Shown here: piece by piece, positions 1 to 9,378 of the stretch | Numbering within the stretch: the stretch's first letter is position 1 | Layout of the letters: every line of letters starts with the position of its first letter | Assembly (NCBI RefSeq): GCF_024763615.1 | Contig: NC_077224.1 | Span: 3,472,001-3,536,000, forward strand | Direction of reading: 5' to 3' | Length of the DNA: 64,000 bases | Source of the DNA: Phlebotomus papatasi | Lineage: Eukaryota > Arthropoda > Insecta > Diptera > Psychodidae | The notes under the pieces: model-generated | The model's database searches: none | Told to the model about the DNA's origin: nothing | Seen by the model: only the letters and a program-made list of their open reading frames with translations | Program-made: the position numbers and the translations under genes

Positions 1-42
1 GACACACATGCTGGACCTGTGCGATTTTGGTGGTACTGTTAA
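1..42 (+). CDS. 3' end of a small secreted-peptide gene (partial)
   Basis: The first 42 bases read as 13 codons ending in TAA. The residues include GPVRFW close to the stop, the same hexamer found near the C-terminus of the intact gene at 914-1108, and the flanking nucleotides also align apart from a small indel. The bases after the stop resemble the 3' flank of that gene. I therefore read this as the last part of exon 2 of a paralogue whose start lies upstream of the window. It would belong to the same plus-strand cluster as the genes at 914 and 5549. Whether the full gene is intact cannot be seen. Confidence 0.55.
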   Translation, partial: DTHAGPVRFWWYC

Positions 43-754
43 ATGGTATTGAGGTTACTATTACTCTGAATAATATTATAATATTATTAAGATAATATAA
101 AATTCAGTTTGATTTTCAAGAACGTTTAACTTTTAATCGATTGAATTGAGATTAATGGTGCTATTGTAATAAAAGTGAAAATGTGAAATCTTTTAAACAT
201 TTTTTTTTTAGCTCAAGACTGTTCTGAAGTGCTTTTACTTAACCGACTTATCTTTGTATTGGTTCCTGTCAAGACTGTTTGGCAGTTAGGATACGTCGAG
301 AACCAGGCAAAACAGTCGAGACAAGAACCTACACAGAGAAAAGTCGATAATGCAGAAGCACTTGGGAACAGTCGTGATTTCTCCTTTCCATTTTTATTGG
401 AATAGCTCCGTGACTTTACGGTTACCTTCATAAACGCATAAACGATTTTTTTTTTGCTTCAGATTGTCATTAATAATAGATAAGATTTCTAGAATTAACT
501 TCCTAAAGAGAGAAAATGGCGACTAATCCTAATCTTATTGGCTCGTTTAATATCCAAGTCACACTTACAGTTAAAGTACAGAGACGACTAAGTGAGACAG
601 TCAACTTACGTAAATAAAATTTAGAATCTTTATACTAAAAATCAGCAGAAGATTATAAAAAAAATAAGAAATATTTAAGGTCATGGTTAAGTCAAAGTAA
701 ACAATTTTGAAAAAAAGTGAATTTAATCTAGAGGCTTAACCATTTCCCAATTAA
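43..754. other. AT-rich spacer with one hairpin repeat
   Basis: This is spacer between two peptide paralogues. It holds AT-rich DNA and an imperfect hairpin, listed separately. I see no open frame with coding character. The 72-codon minus-strand frame at 213-431 lies across the hairpin and is not credible. Confidence 0.5.
217..374. repeat. Imperfect ~155-bp hairpin (fold-back, MITE-like)
   Basis: Bases 217-270 pair with the reverse complement of 320-374. Shared blocks include GACTGTTC, AAGTGCTT, CGACTT and GGTTCYTGTC, with scattered mismatches. The size and symmetry are those of a degenerate fold-back MITE. I see no clear target duplication and no second copy in the window. Confidence 0.5.
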
Positions 755-840
755 TTTTCCTTATCAAACTCAGGTATATCGATACGCATAATTAAGCATT
801 CAATTTATGATTGAATTAGTGTCAACGTATAAAAACAATC
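755..840 (+). promoter_or_regulatory. Candidate promoter of the secreted-peptide gene at 914
   Basis: A GATAAG site on the minus strand (760-765) and a TATAAAAA box (828-835) precede the gene. The promoter at 5379-5468 repeats the same order: CTTATCAAA, then ATTYRATTTATGATT, then TATAAAA. This shared layout supports a real promoter. GATA sites are common upstream of insect immune and fat-body genes, but inducibility here is only an inference. The TATA box lies 86 bases before the ATG, leaving room for a short 5' UTR. The GATA site lies outside the duplicated arm that begins at 780. Confidence 0.45.
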
Positions 841-2043
841 AATGTTCAAGTGAAATTTTGAAAGTAATTCAGTGCGAAATTCCTAAACTTCTGTGAAACA
901 TTACACTTGAATAATGAAAATAATAACAATGTTTGTCGTTTTGATGGTTTTGGCATCAGGTACAACAAAATATTATATTTATTTAACTTGAGAAAATTTA
1001 AATAGTCTTATTTATGTTTTAGAGCTAATGGTATTAGCACATAGAAGACGTCCATGGGATCTAGGACACACACGACCTGGGCCTGTGCGATTCTGGATAT
1101 GGGTATGAGACCATTATTCCTTTGAATAACAATATAAATATTGTATTAAAAATTGTACAAAATTCAATTGGTTGTTTTTTGCGAGGCAGTCTTAACTCTT
1201 TAAGGACGAGTCGGACACCGGTATCCTAAACAAAAAAAATTACAATAAAAAGTTTTTTGTCCTCAAATAATGCGAAAAAATAGTCTTTATTTTTGAGACA
1301 CCGATGTCCCATTTGTCTTTAAAGGGTTAAAGCTGTTGGTAGTTCGGTAAGGAAGAGTGGACGTTCCAACAAGGTCGCAATGGACTTTACAGGCACCTGA
1401 TTCAAGTCTGCCCAATTTCTCATATAAAACATTTTGAGAGTACGGTTATAGGTCTTCAATATAAAGACAGCCATTCCTTTCCGTCCTTCCAGAAGCTCCA
1501 GAATTGTTTTTATACTGCAAATTTCTCATCTTGCTTCCAAATGAAAAAGGGGATTCCGGGGCTTCCTCAATAGCCCAATTTCCATAAAAATATCATTAAT
1601 GGGTTGACTACTTTAACTTAAAATCAGTGAAACGACGGAAACGACCGTAATAACTCAGATTGCAAATTCAAAACAAGCATTTTCGAGGTTATGTTGCACT
1701 GTCCCAAAGTGTCACAATAACGAGTCGACAATGCGTGAAGAGACGACACTCATTTCATCTCATCATTTGGATCTAACGATACTAGAGATTCGATGGTGTC
1801 GAATCGATACTAGCGAGAGTCAAAGTTATCATTTCACCCCAGATCTGTCTATCTATTTATCTTATGGTAAGGCACCGTTTCCTTTAAAAATATGTGTAAA
1901 TATACCGTTTACAATGTAGCCCCACTGCTCAAAATAGCCCTATCTCCCCCTATGTGACTTTGAGATTTTACCCTTTAATGATGAGTGGAACACCGGCGTC
2001 TCAAAATCAAAAACGATTTTTTCGATTATTGAAAGTTATTTTG
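780..2043. repeat. Left arm of a ~1.26-kb inverted duplication
   Basis: This segment is repeated in reverse complement at 3244-4510 with only scattered differences, for example a 3-nt indel near 1857 and single changes near 1600 and 1663. It contains the whole peptide gene at 914-1108 and about 900 bases of 3' flank. Identity breaks abruptly at both ends. The left edge falls just downstream of the GATA site, and the inner edge falls at 2043/3244. The two gene copies converge tail to tail across a 1.2-kb spacer. Outside the gene I see only AT-rich sequence, including paired motifs around 1195-1330 and 1975-2100 (ACCGGTGTCC-like). Confidence 0.85.
914..1108 (+). CDS. Small secreted basic peptide, 43 aa, two exons
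   Basis: Exon 1 is 914-959 and exon 2 is 1023-1108. The intron is GT-AG, 63 nt long, in phase 1. The product begins MKIITMFVVLMVLAS, a typical signal-peptide start, and exon 2 supplies the rest of the hydrophobic segment (ELMVLA). The predicted mature part is about 22 residues with five Arg, three Pro, two His and three Trp. It starts with HRRRPW and carries GPVRFW near the C-terminus. Short, cationic, Pro/Trp-bearing secreted peptides of this size are typical of insect antimicrobial peptides, but I recognise no named family. The frame is too short for routine ORF calling. It is supported by the splice signals, the signal peptide, an exact inverted copy (4376-4182) and the relative at 5549. 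A secreted immune effector or signalling peptide are both possible. Confidence 0.65.
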
Positions 2044-2105
2044 TCTTCTAAATAGTCCGAAAATATAGTTCTTATTTTTGGGATACCGGAATGCCATTCG
2101 TCCTT

Positions 2106-2359
2106 CACTGAGAAAAAAAGAGGGTGCAATTAACTTTTTTTCCTCATAACTGTAACACTTTTTAGGTGTAAAAATATATCAACATTTTTCAATGTTAATT
2201 TTACACCTTATTAAGGGTAAAATTAACATGAATAAGGGTACATTTTACCCCTAAAACACCTAAAAAGGGTAGTATTTACACCGATTTTGGATCAATACTG
2301 CAGGGTAAAATTAACATTTCCTGAATGTTATTTTAACTTTTCTGGATTTCTCTCAAAGT
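2106..2359. mobile_element. MITE family A, copy 1
   Basis: This belongs to a ~250-bp family with termini CACTGAGAGAAAT and TTTTTTCTCAGTG. It has a conserved interior that alternates GTTAATTTTACCC and GGTGTAAAAATATATC blocks able to form stem-loops. Here the CACTGAG end is intact and the other end has decayed to TCTCAAAGT. Other copies lie at 10742, 23002, 35989, 39394, 39806, 43588 and 55096. It has no coding capacity. Confidence 0.8.
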
Positions 2360-2641
2360 TATAGGGTTAAATGAAGGATGTTACATTTCTGATAGGTAGT
2401 CTTTCGATAATATCTCTGGTCTCTGTTGCAAAAATTGAAATAACATTTCATTGCTTTAGATTGTCATGAATAATAGGCTATAATTAATGTTTATATATAA
2501 TTTATAAATGCACTCCAAATTTGTAAAATATATTTATACTAGGGGAAGTGACGGATGGTTCGCACGCTTTTTGGAAGTCAATATTCAAGATTTTTTTCTG
2601 GCTGAACGGTAAAATGTACATGTACAATCAATTGCGCTATA

Positions 2642-3045
2642 AGGGAAGAGTACCCCGGATCGGAATGTTAAGAGACATGCTCCATATTTAGTTGAAAATA
2701 TAATCTCCAAAACATTATTTGATATTTTTATGTATGCTAATTGATACATTAGTGATCCCTTTAGCTATATCTGTGCCTTTGAATTTTTAATTTTTACAAT
2801 AAATTAATAAAAAATATGTGTAATTGCAAACTTGCATTCTGTACCTCGGATCGTCAGGAATTTAATCAAGTGTCTCAGGGAAAATTGGTTTTATAAATTA
2901 AATCTGAGTTAATGCACTGTATTCTTGTGAGAGTTAAATGGTAAAAAGTGGCTAATAATTTTTAAAAAATCATTTAATTTGGAGCAGGATTGTGCTATTA
3001 ACCTGACGATCCGAGGAACACTGCCCATCGCTGGTACTCTTCCCT
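2642..3045. mobile_element. MITE with AGGGAAGAGTACC termini
   Basis: Perfect inverted ends (AGGGAAGAGTACC and GGTACTCTTCCCT) are flanked by TA at 2640-2641 and 3046-3047. Subterminal GATCCGAGG / CGGATCG motifs recur inside. It is nested in the 2542-5265 element and is non-coding. Confidence 0.75.
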
Positions 3046-3139
3046 TACCACAAGAATCTGTGACCTTTTAAGTTTCCATGCGTGCCTCACTCACTGCGGT
3101 AAAATCTGTGGTTTTTCCTGGACAGGAAAATGAAAATAA

Positions 3140-3243
3140 GGTAAAGTACCCTTTATTCGACCGGTTCCTCTATTCGACCGGTAGATTTATTTATTCAATT
3201 TAATTATATGTATAATGATTCGTGCGAATCTTGCCTCCATAGT
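3140..3243. mobile_element. Fragment of an AGGTAAAGTACCC element
   Basis: It starts TA-AGGTAAAGTACCC and carries a doubled TATTCGACCGGT motif. This matches in style the AGGTAAGGTACTC end with repeated GTCGGCCG motifs at 28109. No right end is visible before the inverted arm begins at 3244. The last 20 bases (3220-3239) are one half of a perfect inverted repeat with 4545-4564. Confidence 0.4.
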
Positions 3244-4510
3244 CAAAATAACTTTCAATAATCGAAAAAATCGTTTTTAATTTTGAGACGCCGGTGTTCC
3301 ACTCATCATTAAAGGGTAAAATCTCAAAGTCACATAGGAGGAGATGGGGCTATTTTGAGCAGTGGGGCTACATTGTAAACGGTATATTTACACATATTTT
3401 TAAAGGAAACGGTGCCTTACCATAAGATAAATAATAGATAGACAGATCTGGGGTGAAATGATAACTTTGACTCTCGCTAGTATCGATTCGACACCATCGA
3501 ATCTCTAGTATCGTTAGATCCAAATGATGAGATGAAATGAGTGTCGTCTCTTCACGCATTGTCGACTCGTTATTGTGACACTTTGGGACAGTGCAACATA
3601 ACCTCGAAAATGCTTGTTTTGAATTTACAATCTGAGTTATTACGGTCGTTTCCGTCGTTTTACTGATTTTAAGTTAAAGTAGTCAATCCATTAATGATAT
3701 TTTTATGGAAATTGGGCTATTGAGGAAGCCCCGGAATCCCCTTTTTCATTTGGAAACAAGATGAGAAATTTGCAGTATAAAAACAATTCTGGAGCTTCTG
3801 GAAGGACGGAAAGGAATGGCTGTCTTTATATTGAAGACCTATAACCGTACTCTTAAAATGTTTTATATGAGAAATTGGGCAGACTTGAATCAGGTGCCTG
3901 TAAAGTCCATTGCGACCTTGTTGGAACGTCCACTCTTCCTTACCGAACTACCAACAGCTTTAACCCTTTAAAGACAAATGGGACATCGGTGTCTCAAAAA
4001 TAAAGACTATTTTTTCGCATTATTTGAGGACAAAAAACTTTTTATTGTAATTTTTTTTGTTTAGGATACCGGTGTCCGACTCGTCCTTAAAGAGTTAAGA
4101 CTGCCTCGCAAAAAACAACCAATTGAATTTTGTACAATTTTTAATACAATATTTATATTGTTATTCAAAGGAATAATGGTCTCATACCCATATCCAGAAT
4201 CGCACAGGCCCAGGTCGTGTGTGTCCTAGATCCCATGGACGTCTTCTATGTGCTAATACCATTAGCTCTAAAACATAAATAAGACTATTTAAAATTTCTC
4301 AAGTTAAATAAATATAATATTTTGTTGTACCTGATGCCAAAACCATCAAAACGACAAACATTGTTATTATTTTCATTATTCAAGAGTAATGTTTCACAGA
4401 AGTTTAGTAATTTCGCACTGAATTACTTTCAAAATTTCACTTGAACATTGATTGTTTTTATACGTTGACACTAATTCAATCATAAATTGAATGCTTAATT
4501 ATGCGTATCG
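3244..4510. repeat. Right arm of the inverted duplication
   Basis: This is the reverse complement of 780-2043 and is nearly identical, including the whole peptide gene. A perfect 20-bp inverted repeat, TCGTGCGAATCTTGCCTCCA and its complement, brackets it closely (3220-3239 and 4545-4564). No such repeat flanks the left arm. This suggests the right arm is the derived copy. Confidence 0.85.
4182..4376 (-). CDS. Inverted copy of the 43-aa secreted peptide gene
   Basis: Exon 1 is 4376-4331 and exon 2 is 4267-4182 on the minus strand, with the same GT-AG phase-1 intron. Both exons are identical in sequence to those at 914-959 and 1023-1108, so the product is the same signal peptide and basic Pro/Trp-bearing mature peptide. 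The TATA box falls within the copied arm, but the upstream GATAAG site does not. The copy may therefore be regulated differently or silent. It lies inside the 2542-5265 transposon-like element. With no coding change I cannot tell recent origin from selection. Confidence 0.55.
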
Positions 4511-5378
4511 GTATCGATTATCGTATTCGTGCGAACCTTGCCTGTGGAGGCAAGATTCGCACGATGGATGGTTAAGGTTCGTCATTGCATTTTTTCCTGG
4601 AATAACTCTTGCTCACAATTAAAAATTATTTACCGATTATTAGATTCAAGTTCCACGAATCCACGGAAACCATTATTTCACTAAAAGAAGGTATCTAAAA
4701 CATTTTTCTTCTAATTTTTCTGAAGCACTGTTTTTGTTGCAAATTTATGTCGAAAAATCGACTTAAAATTTATCAGCTGTCTTTTCTTCATCTTCCTTTT
4801 CCTTTGTTTTCCTCTTTGAGGTTATGTTGTGATTTTAAGCTGCTGGAGTTACCTGATGAGTTGGCGAACCATAACACTTTCAGTGGTTGAACCAATACGC
4901 AGTGTAGTATTTAGGATTTTTTCTCCACTCGGAAAATAATTTTCCTCCGATGCAAAAAATATTACGTAAATATCAACCCAGATTAACCCTTCATCTATTG
5001 GTGTAAGTGATTATTTTTGAAAATCAATTCAACTGTGAGAAATCACACGAAATGTGAGTCATCAAAATTTCCCATTTTAGGCCATTTTTGCATTTGTGAT
5101 TCTAGAACCTAGGAAAGAAGGGCTAGGTTGCCTATTTTTGCGGTGAAGATGAGCTTTATGATTATCTATCTAATGCCTAAGAAATGAGGAACTAGCACTT
5201 TTCAAACAAAGAGAAAACTCGAATTGTTCGAAGGCTCGCGCGTGCGAAGCATCCCTCACTTCCCCTATGTGCATAATCTTATGCATAGCTCGATGTAGAA
5301 TTACTGGCAATGCTGTTATTAAGTGAAAATCTTCTATGCACATTAACAAATGTTAATAATTTTTTCCAAACAACTTTC

Positions 5379-5468
5379 CTTATCAAATCAATGCTTAATA
5401 CGCGTGACTGTGCATTCGATTTATGATTATTTACTGCCACTTTTAAATGACTCTAAAAGTGTATAAAA
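5379..5468 (+). promoter_or_regulatory. Candidate promoter of the peptide gene at 5549
   Basis: It shares with 755-840 a CTTATCAAA block (GATAAG on the minus strand, 5379-5384), an ATTCGATTTATGATT block and a TATAAAA box (5462-5468) in the same order and similar spacing. The TATA box is 87 bases before the ATG, almost the same as in the gene at 914. The right end of this region lies just outside the transposon-like element ending at 5265. Confidence 0.45.
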
Positions 5469-5548
5469 TTCAATCAGCATTAAAGTTAAGTGTTGAAAAT
5501 GAAATCTGTTCGAAACTCTTACCCATCTTTGAAAAGACACTTTCAATA

Positions 5549-5732
5549 ATGAAAATAATTTTAACTCTCACCGTAATAATATTTTTAGCAAAGGGTATAA
5601 TAAAAATCTTTTATTTAAATTTGAGATAAATTAAATAATTCTATGTATTTTTCAGACCTGGTGCTAGCTGGGAGAGGTATATATTATTATAGTAACATGA
5701 GATTTATACCACTTCTATTCCGTTATAGATGA
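5549..5732 (+). CDS. Small secreted peptide, 40 aa, two exons
   Basis: Exon 1 is 5549-5594 (46 nt, the same length and phase as in the gene at 914) and exon 2 is 5656-5732, joined over a 61-nt GT-AG intron. The product begins MKIILTLTVIIFLAK, a signal peptide completed in exon 2 by DLVLA. The mature part of about 20 residues is basic and aromatic, with YYY, MRF and a C-terminal FRYR. Only the signal peptide, intron position and promoter resemble the neighbour; the mature part has diverged. An alternative third exon is possible. A GT at 5677 and an AG ending at 5728 would skip 52 nt and run to a TAA at 5785-5787, which lies within a MITE. I prefer the simpler two-exon model. Confidence 0.55.
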
Positions 5733-5758
5733 GGCAATTAGTCGTCTGGATAGAAATA

Positions 5759-5971
5759 GGAGAGACCGGGGGAGAATTAGCCAGTAAATGATTTTTTTCA
5801 TTGCATATAATTTGTAATAAAATGTTTGTATCACGCTGATAAATCCTTCAATGCATAGGAAGTGAGGTGTTTATTTAGAATAAATAGGGATTTCTCTAAT
5901 ATGACTTCTAATGCAAGTTATAACATCCCACCGCCTAATACCATGCGTGGCTAATCTACCCCGGTCTCTCC
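5759..5971. mobile_element. MITE with GGAGAGACCGGGG termini
   Basis: Inverted ends GGAGAGACCGGGG and CCCCGGTCTCTCC are flanked by TA (5757-5758 and 5972-5973). A decayed second copy lies at 12752-12955. It has inserted 26 bases past the stop codon of the peptide gene at 5549. Bases 5972-6179 after it are AT-rich with nothing recognised. Confidence 0.8.
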
Positions 5972-6179
5972 TAGATATTGAAAGTACAAGATATTCAATG
6001 CATTTCAAGAATGTTCTATTTTTTAGGCGGTGGATTTCAGATTAAATCATCTTTAACCATTGTTAACAAAGAAACGACAATTCCTTGTTTTGGAATATTA
6101 TGTAAAATATTAAAATATATTGGAATTATTTAACAGCAGACAGATGTGAACCGAATTTGTAAATTAATCACCAATGATA

Positions 6180-6379
6180 GGGTAAGACGAGGTAATTCGA
6201 AACCATATCTATTTTTAAATTTTCTCACTGTTTCAGACGGTCAAAGAGGAAAAGAAAACTACAAAGACTTTACATTCGAGAGTATTTCTTCGTTGTTTTT
6301 TTTCCCTTTTCCGCCTAAAAATGCTAGGAAATCTCAAAGTTCCAAATTAAACATGATTCCCAATTGCCCTATCTTACCC
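6180..6379. mobile_element. MITE with GGGTAAGA termini, copy 1
   Basis: The ends GGGTAAGA and TCTTACCC are flanked by TA. The interior contains a TTTCAGA.GGTCAAAGAGGAAAAG-like block, also seen in the copy at 7248-7454. It is non-coding. The stretch 6382-6743 that follows is AT-rich with no supported feature. Confidence 0.7.
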
Positions 6380-6745
6380 TACTGATCACTTTCTTTATAA
6401 ATAAATTTTCGGTCGATTTACCGAACGAGTATAACTTGGATGAAAGTCTCTTCTTTAATGCAAAGAATCTTAAATGTTAAAAAAAAACCTCTCGGAGAAT
6501 TATTAAATAATTCTCTTTTTGCAAATTTGTCAGATTTGCAGATGGGAGAAAATTTTGCAGAGTGCATTAGGGGCGAAACCAAATGTTGAATCCAATGGGA
6601 TTTACTAAGGTTCCACAGCTTTAGACATTCACAAAGACATTTCACATTAGAGAAGACGGGAGTAAATTAAGAGCTAGAGATGATCTCCGTTAAGCTTACA
6701 GTAGATGTGATTCTTTACCGCTCAAGTATCAATACGTTCACTATA

Positions 6746-6962
6746 GGGGAAAATGCCCATGCTTGATACCATTGGAAGCTTCGTAATGACTAAATTTTCT
6801 ATGTTTCACAATATAGACGTGACTCATCGTAACCATATTTTAAAAAATATGGGAAAGTTGCCAATTTTTAAAACAAATTGCGAAGTCACGTTTGTCGAGA
6901 AACATAGAAAAAATTTAGTCATTACGAAGCTTCCAATGGTATCAATCATGGGCATTTTCCCC
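6746..6962. mobile_element. Palindromic MITE family C, copy 1
   Basis: The element is almost one long palindrome. GGGGAAAATGCCCATG at the left pairs with CATGGGCATTTTCCCC at the right, and pairing continues through GAAGCTTCGTAATGACTAAA and beyond, leaving a short loop. TA flanks it at 6744-6745 and 6963-6964. Other copies lie at 9153, 52112 and 53763. The 76-codon frame across it is a by-product of the palindrome. Confidence 0.85.
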
Positions 6963-6964
6963 TA

Positions 6965-7245
6965 CAGAGAAGAACGAAAATAATCAATAAATAGACTCAG
7001 GCTTATCTTCTAGAGTATTTAGCACATTTAGCACATAAAAGTTTGCAAGTTTTCAGAAATTTCATTCCAAATTTCTGTATAATATCTCTCATATTCAGCT
7101 CTAAATCGAATTTGCATGCAATCCGAGTTTGTATACGTCAAGAATCTCACCTACAAGAAACTGATTTTGTTTCGTTATATTTTCTATATTCTTTTCTCGA
7201 AACCTTTAAAATTTTGTACATTTAAAAAGTTTTACATAGGCTATC
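6965..7245. other. AT-rich spacer
   Basis: No repeat, splice-supported exon or coding frame is recognised here. Confidence 0.4.
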
Positions 7246-7247
7246 TA

Positions 7248-7454
7248 GGGTAATTTGAAATAATGTCTATTTTGGAATTTAGAGTTTTTGTCTCTATTTC
7301 AGATTGTCAAAAAGAAAAAAGAAAACCTCGGAGAAGTACAATATTTTACATTCAAGAGTACTTCTCCGTGGTTTTCTTCCTGTTGTCATCTAAAACTGTT
7401 AGAAAATCCTACACTTCCAAATAAGATGTGATTCTAAATTACTCCATCTTACCC
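7248..7454. mobile_element. MITE with GGGTAA termini, copy 2
   Basis: TA-flanked (7246-7247 and 7455-7456) and related to 6180-6379 by its TCTTACCC right end and the TTTCAGATTGTCAAA interior block. An internal hairpin pairs CGGAGAAGTAC with GTACTTCTCCG. Confidence 0.65.
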
Positions 7455-7594
7455 TATAAGGCTTAATGGGTAATCATCCGAAGCGTCAGTCTATTTTATC
7501 TGGGAAGGTAATGAATTTTGAGACTTTCAATTTGTCTAACTTTGCCCCACCCTCTCAAATCTAGTTTCATTTCGAAAAATTAATTTTACATATA

Positions 7595-7790
7595 GGGTGG
7601 AGTCTACACTTATGGACAACACAAAAATCTTTAGTTATTACATTAAACAGATTTTTAAAAGTCAAAAAAATTGATAATTACTTCATAAACTAATAATTTT
7701 ATAACTTTTCGAAATCTGTTTTACGTAAGAACTTAAGATTTTTGCACGCTGTCCATAAGTGTATAACATCCATAAGTGTAGACTCCACCC
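7595..7790. mobile_element. MITE with GGGTGGAGTCTACACTTATG termini
   Basis: The two ends are inverted copies of GGGTGGAGTCTACACTTATG, flanked by TA (7593-7594 and 7791-7792). A second TGTCCATAAGTG block makes the right terminus a partial double. The interior is AT-rich and non-coding. Confidence 0.8.
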
Positions 7791-7792
7791 TA

Positions 7793-8424
7793 TTCATATT
7801 TTGCAATCGCTCAAATGAAGTTTTATATTTTATTTTTTTATATTAAAATGTCCTAGTAAAATTCAGAATTATCTTTAAATAAGATTGATTAATTATTGGA
7901 CAAAGGTAAACTGGTGCAAAAACTTCAGCAAAACTTGTTTCCCCGTACTTTTAGAATTTATAGGGGAAAGCCGTCTCCCTGTAAACGCACCAGCCTTTGA
8001 ATATTACAATTTTCTTCTTATTTACAAAGCAAAAATTTTAGTCTATAATCTATAATTAATACAATTAACTGTTTTCTATTAACTTCGATAAATAAAATAC
8101 AATTTTTGATTTTGGAAGTAAGAAAAAAGAAATATTTAAAGGCTGCTGCATTCAAAGGCATACGACTTTCCCCTACTAAAATTTTGAGAATCATCTTGAT
8201 ATTCATGCTGTGCTAGAATATCCGTATTCCTTATCGTTATACAGTAAAAAAAAAGATTACAACGATATTTTTTAGTTTCTTTTTTTCACAAACACACAAC
8301 CTGTTACACAAATATGACCTTCCAAAAAGCGTTTAACCTGAAAATGTTTAATATAAATTTTAGGCAAAATATTTTTGTAGCAATTTAATAATTAATACAT
8401 ATTTTGATTATTTTTATATTATTA
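7793..8424. other. AT-rich spacer
   Basis: No gene is supported. At 8242 there is a CAGTAAAAAAAAAGATTAC string resembling one end of MITE family B, without a partner end. Confidence 0.35.
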
Positions 8425-8425
8425 T

Positions 8426-8575
8426 GCCCAACGCACAATAACTTTTGTTTAATAAACATATATAATATTTGACATTTCAATTAGAGTGAGTGAGATCTAG
8501 ATCTAGTCATCTCGCTCATTCTCATGTGAAATTTTAAAAACATGTTTACAAACAAAAGTTATTGTGCGCTGGTCA
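8426..8575. mobile_element. Palindromic MITE family H, copy 1
   Basis: GCCCAACGCACAATAACTTT at the left pairs with AAAGTTATTGTGCGCTGG at the right. The centre carries AGATCTAGATCT next to CTCGCTCATTCTCAT. A full copy lies at 48894-49042 and a half copy at 20559-20625. Length is about 150 bp. Confidence 0.75.
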
Positions 8576-8880
8576 TTATAATAATTTATTGTTTAAATGC
8601 CTTTTACTGTATTTACATTTTTAAGGGAGGGTAGGGTAGTTACACGCTGCTAACCATTTTTTTTTCAGGACTTATTTGCAAATCGTATATAAAACATATT
8701 CAAATTAACTATGATTTGTTAGTTTTTATGAGTATTGACTATCTCAATATACATAGAACGATATCTAGATAATTATTTTTCGTCCAAAAAATCTTTATTT
8801 TCGAAAGTAATTCCTGCATAGAACTATCTCACCCTTACCTACCTTAGTATTAAAATCAGGAAATTATAAAACTTAAACTA
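8576..8880. other. AT-rich spacer
   Basis: GGTAGGGTAGTTACACGC at 8628 looks like a MITE start of the TA-GGG type, but no inverted partner is convincing. Nothing else is recognised. Confidence 0.35.
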
Positions 8881-9150
8881 TACAGTAAGAATAATGGGGA
8901 TTTATTATGTTTTTCGTTGTAAATGTACTTAAATGTCTAATCTTGTGTAATTTTACACATTTGTGTAATCTCTATATAATTTTACACAAAATGCGTAATA
9001 AAAATTTCCAATTTACCATTACACAAAATTCATATTACACAATTTTCTGACGTTCCTTTTTGTGTAAATTTACAACTAAATATAATCGTGGTAAATGTGG
9101 TTAAAAAATCAAACCAAACAATTTTACCCATTTAATCTTTCATTACTGTG
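8881..9150. mobile_element. MITE family B, copy 1
   Basis: The ends are (CA)CAGTAA and TTACTGTG. The interior has repeated TGTGTAATTTTACACA blocks and the AATCGTGGTAAA..AAACCAAAC block shared with the copies at 10224 and 55166. It is non-coding and abuts MITE family C at 9153. Confidence 0.65.
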
Positions 9151-9152
9151 TA

Positions 9153-9376
9153 GGGGAATGTACCCATTCTTCGTACGATCCCAAGCTTCGTAATGACTGA
9201 TTTTTTCCTTTATTTCTCAATAAAAGTGACCCCGCAGTATATTTAAAAATTAGGCACTTTCCTCTAGTTTTTTATTTTTAAATGTGGGTCCGATGAGTCA
9301 CATTTATTAAGAAACATAGGAACAATTTGGTCATTACAGAGGTTGGGATTGTTCGAAACATGGGCACTTTCCTTTC
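9153..9376. mobile_element. Palindromic MITE family C, copy 2
   Basis: TA-flanked palindrome starting GGGGAATGTACCCAT and ending ATGGGCACTTTCC, with the AAGCTTCGTAATGACT block inside the left arm. It is more decayed than the copy at 6746. Confidence 0.75.
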
Positions 9377-9378
9377 TA

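Larger units (their letters stand above)
2542..5265. mobile_element. 2.7-kb TA-flanked element enclosing a peptide-gene copy
   Basis: The termini are inverted repeats of about 26 bases. The left starts GGGGAAGTGACGGATG and the right, reversed, starts GGGGAAGTGAGGGATG; both continue into TTCGCACGC, with two mismatches. TA flanks both sides (2540-2541 and 5266-5267). Inside are a smaller TA-flanked MITE (2642-3045), a fragment resembling the 28.1-kb element (3140-3219) and the inverted arm with a full peptide gene (3244-4510). The remainder, 4565-5240, is AT-rich and without open frames. I see no transposase, so movement would depend on another element. The TTCGCAC motif in the termini links it to the element at 48684-50298. 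Confidence 0.65.

Noticed and set aside
1731..1919. 62-codon frame repeated as a 63-codon frame at 3559-3368
   Set aside because: Its conservation is explained by the inverted duplication; the 3-nt indel is too little evidence of coding.
6753..6983. 76-codon frame at 6753 and 72-codon frame at 53770 with similar starts
   Set aside because: Similarity comes from the family C palindrome; no independent coding evidence.
8018..8206. Minus-strand frame starting MNIKMILKILVG as another secreted peptide
   Set aside because: No phase-1 intron, no second exon and no shared promoter motifs; the hydrophobic start is short.
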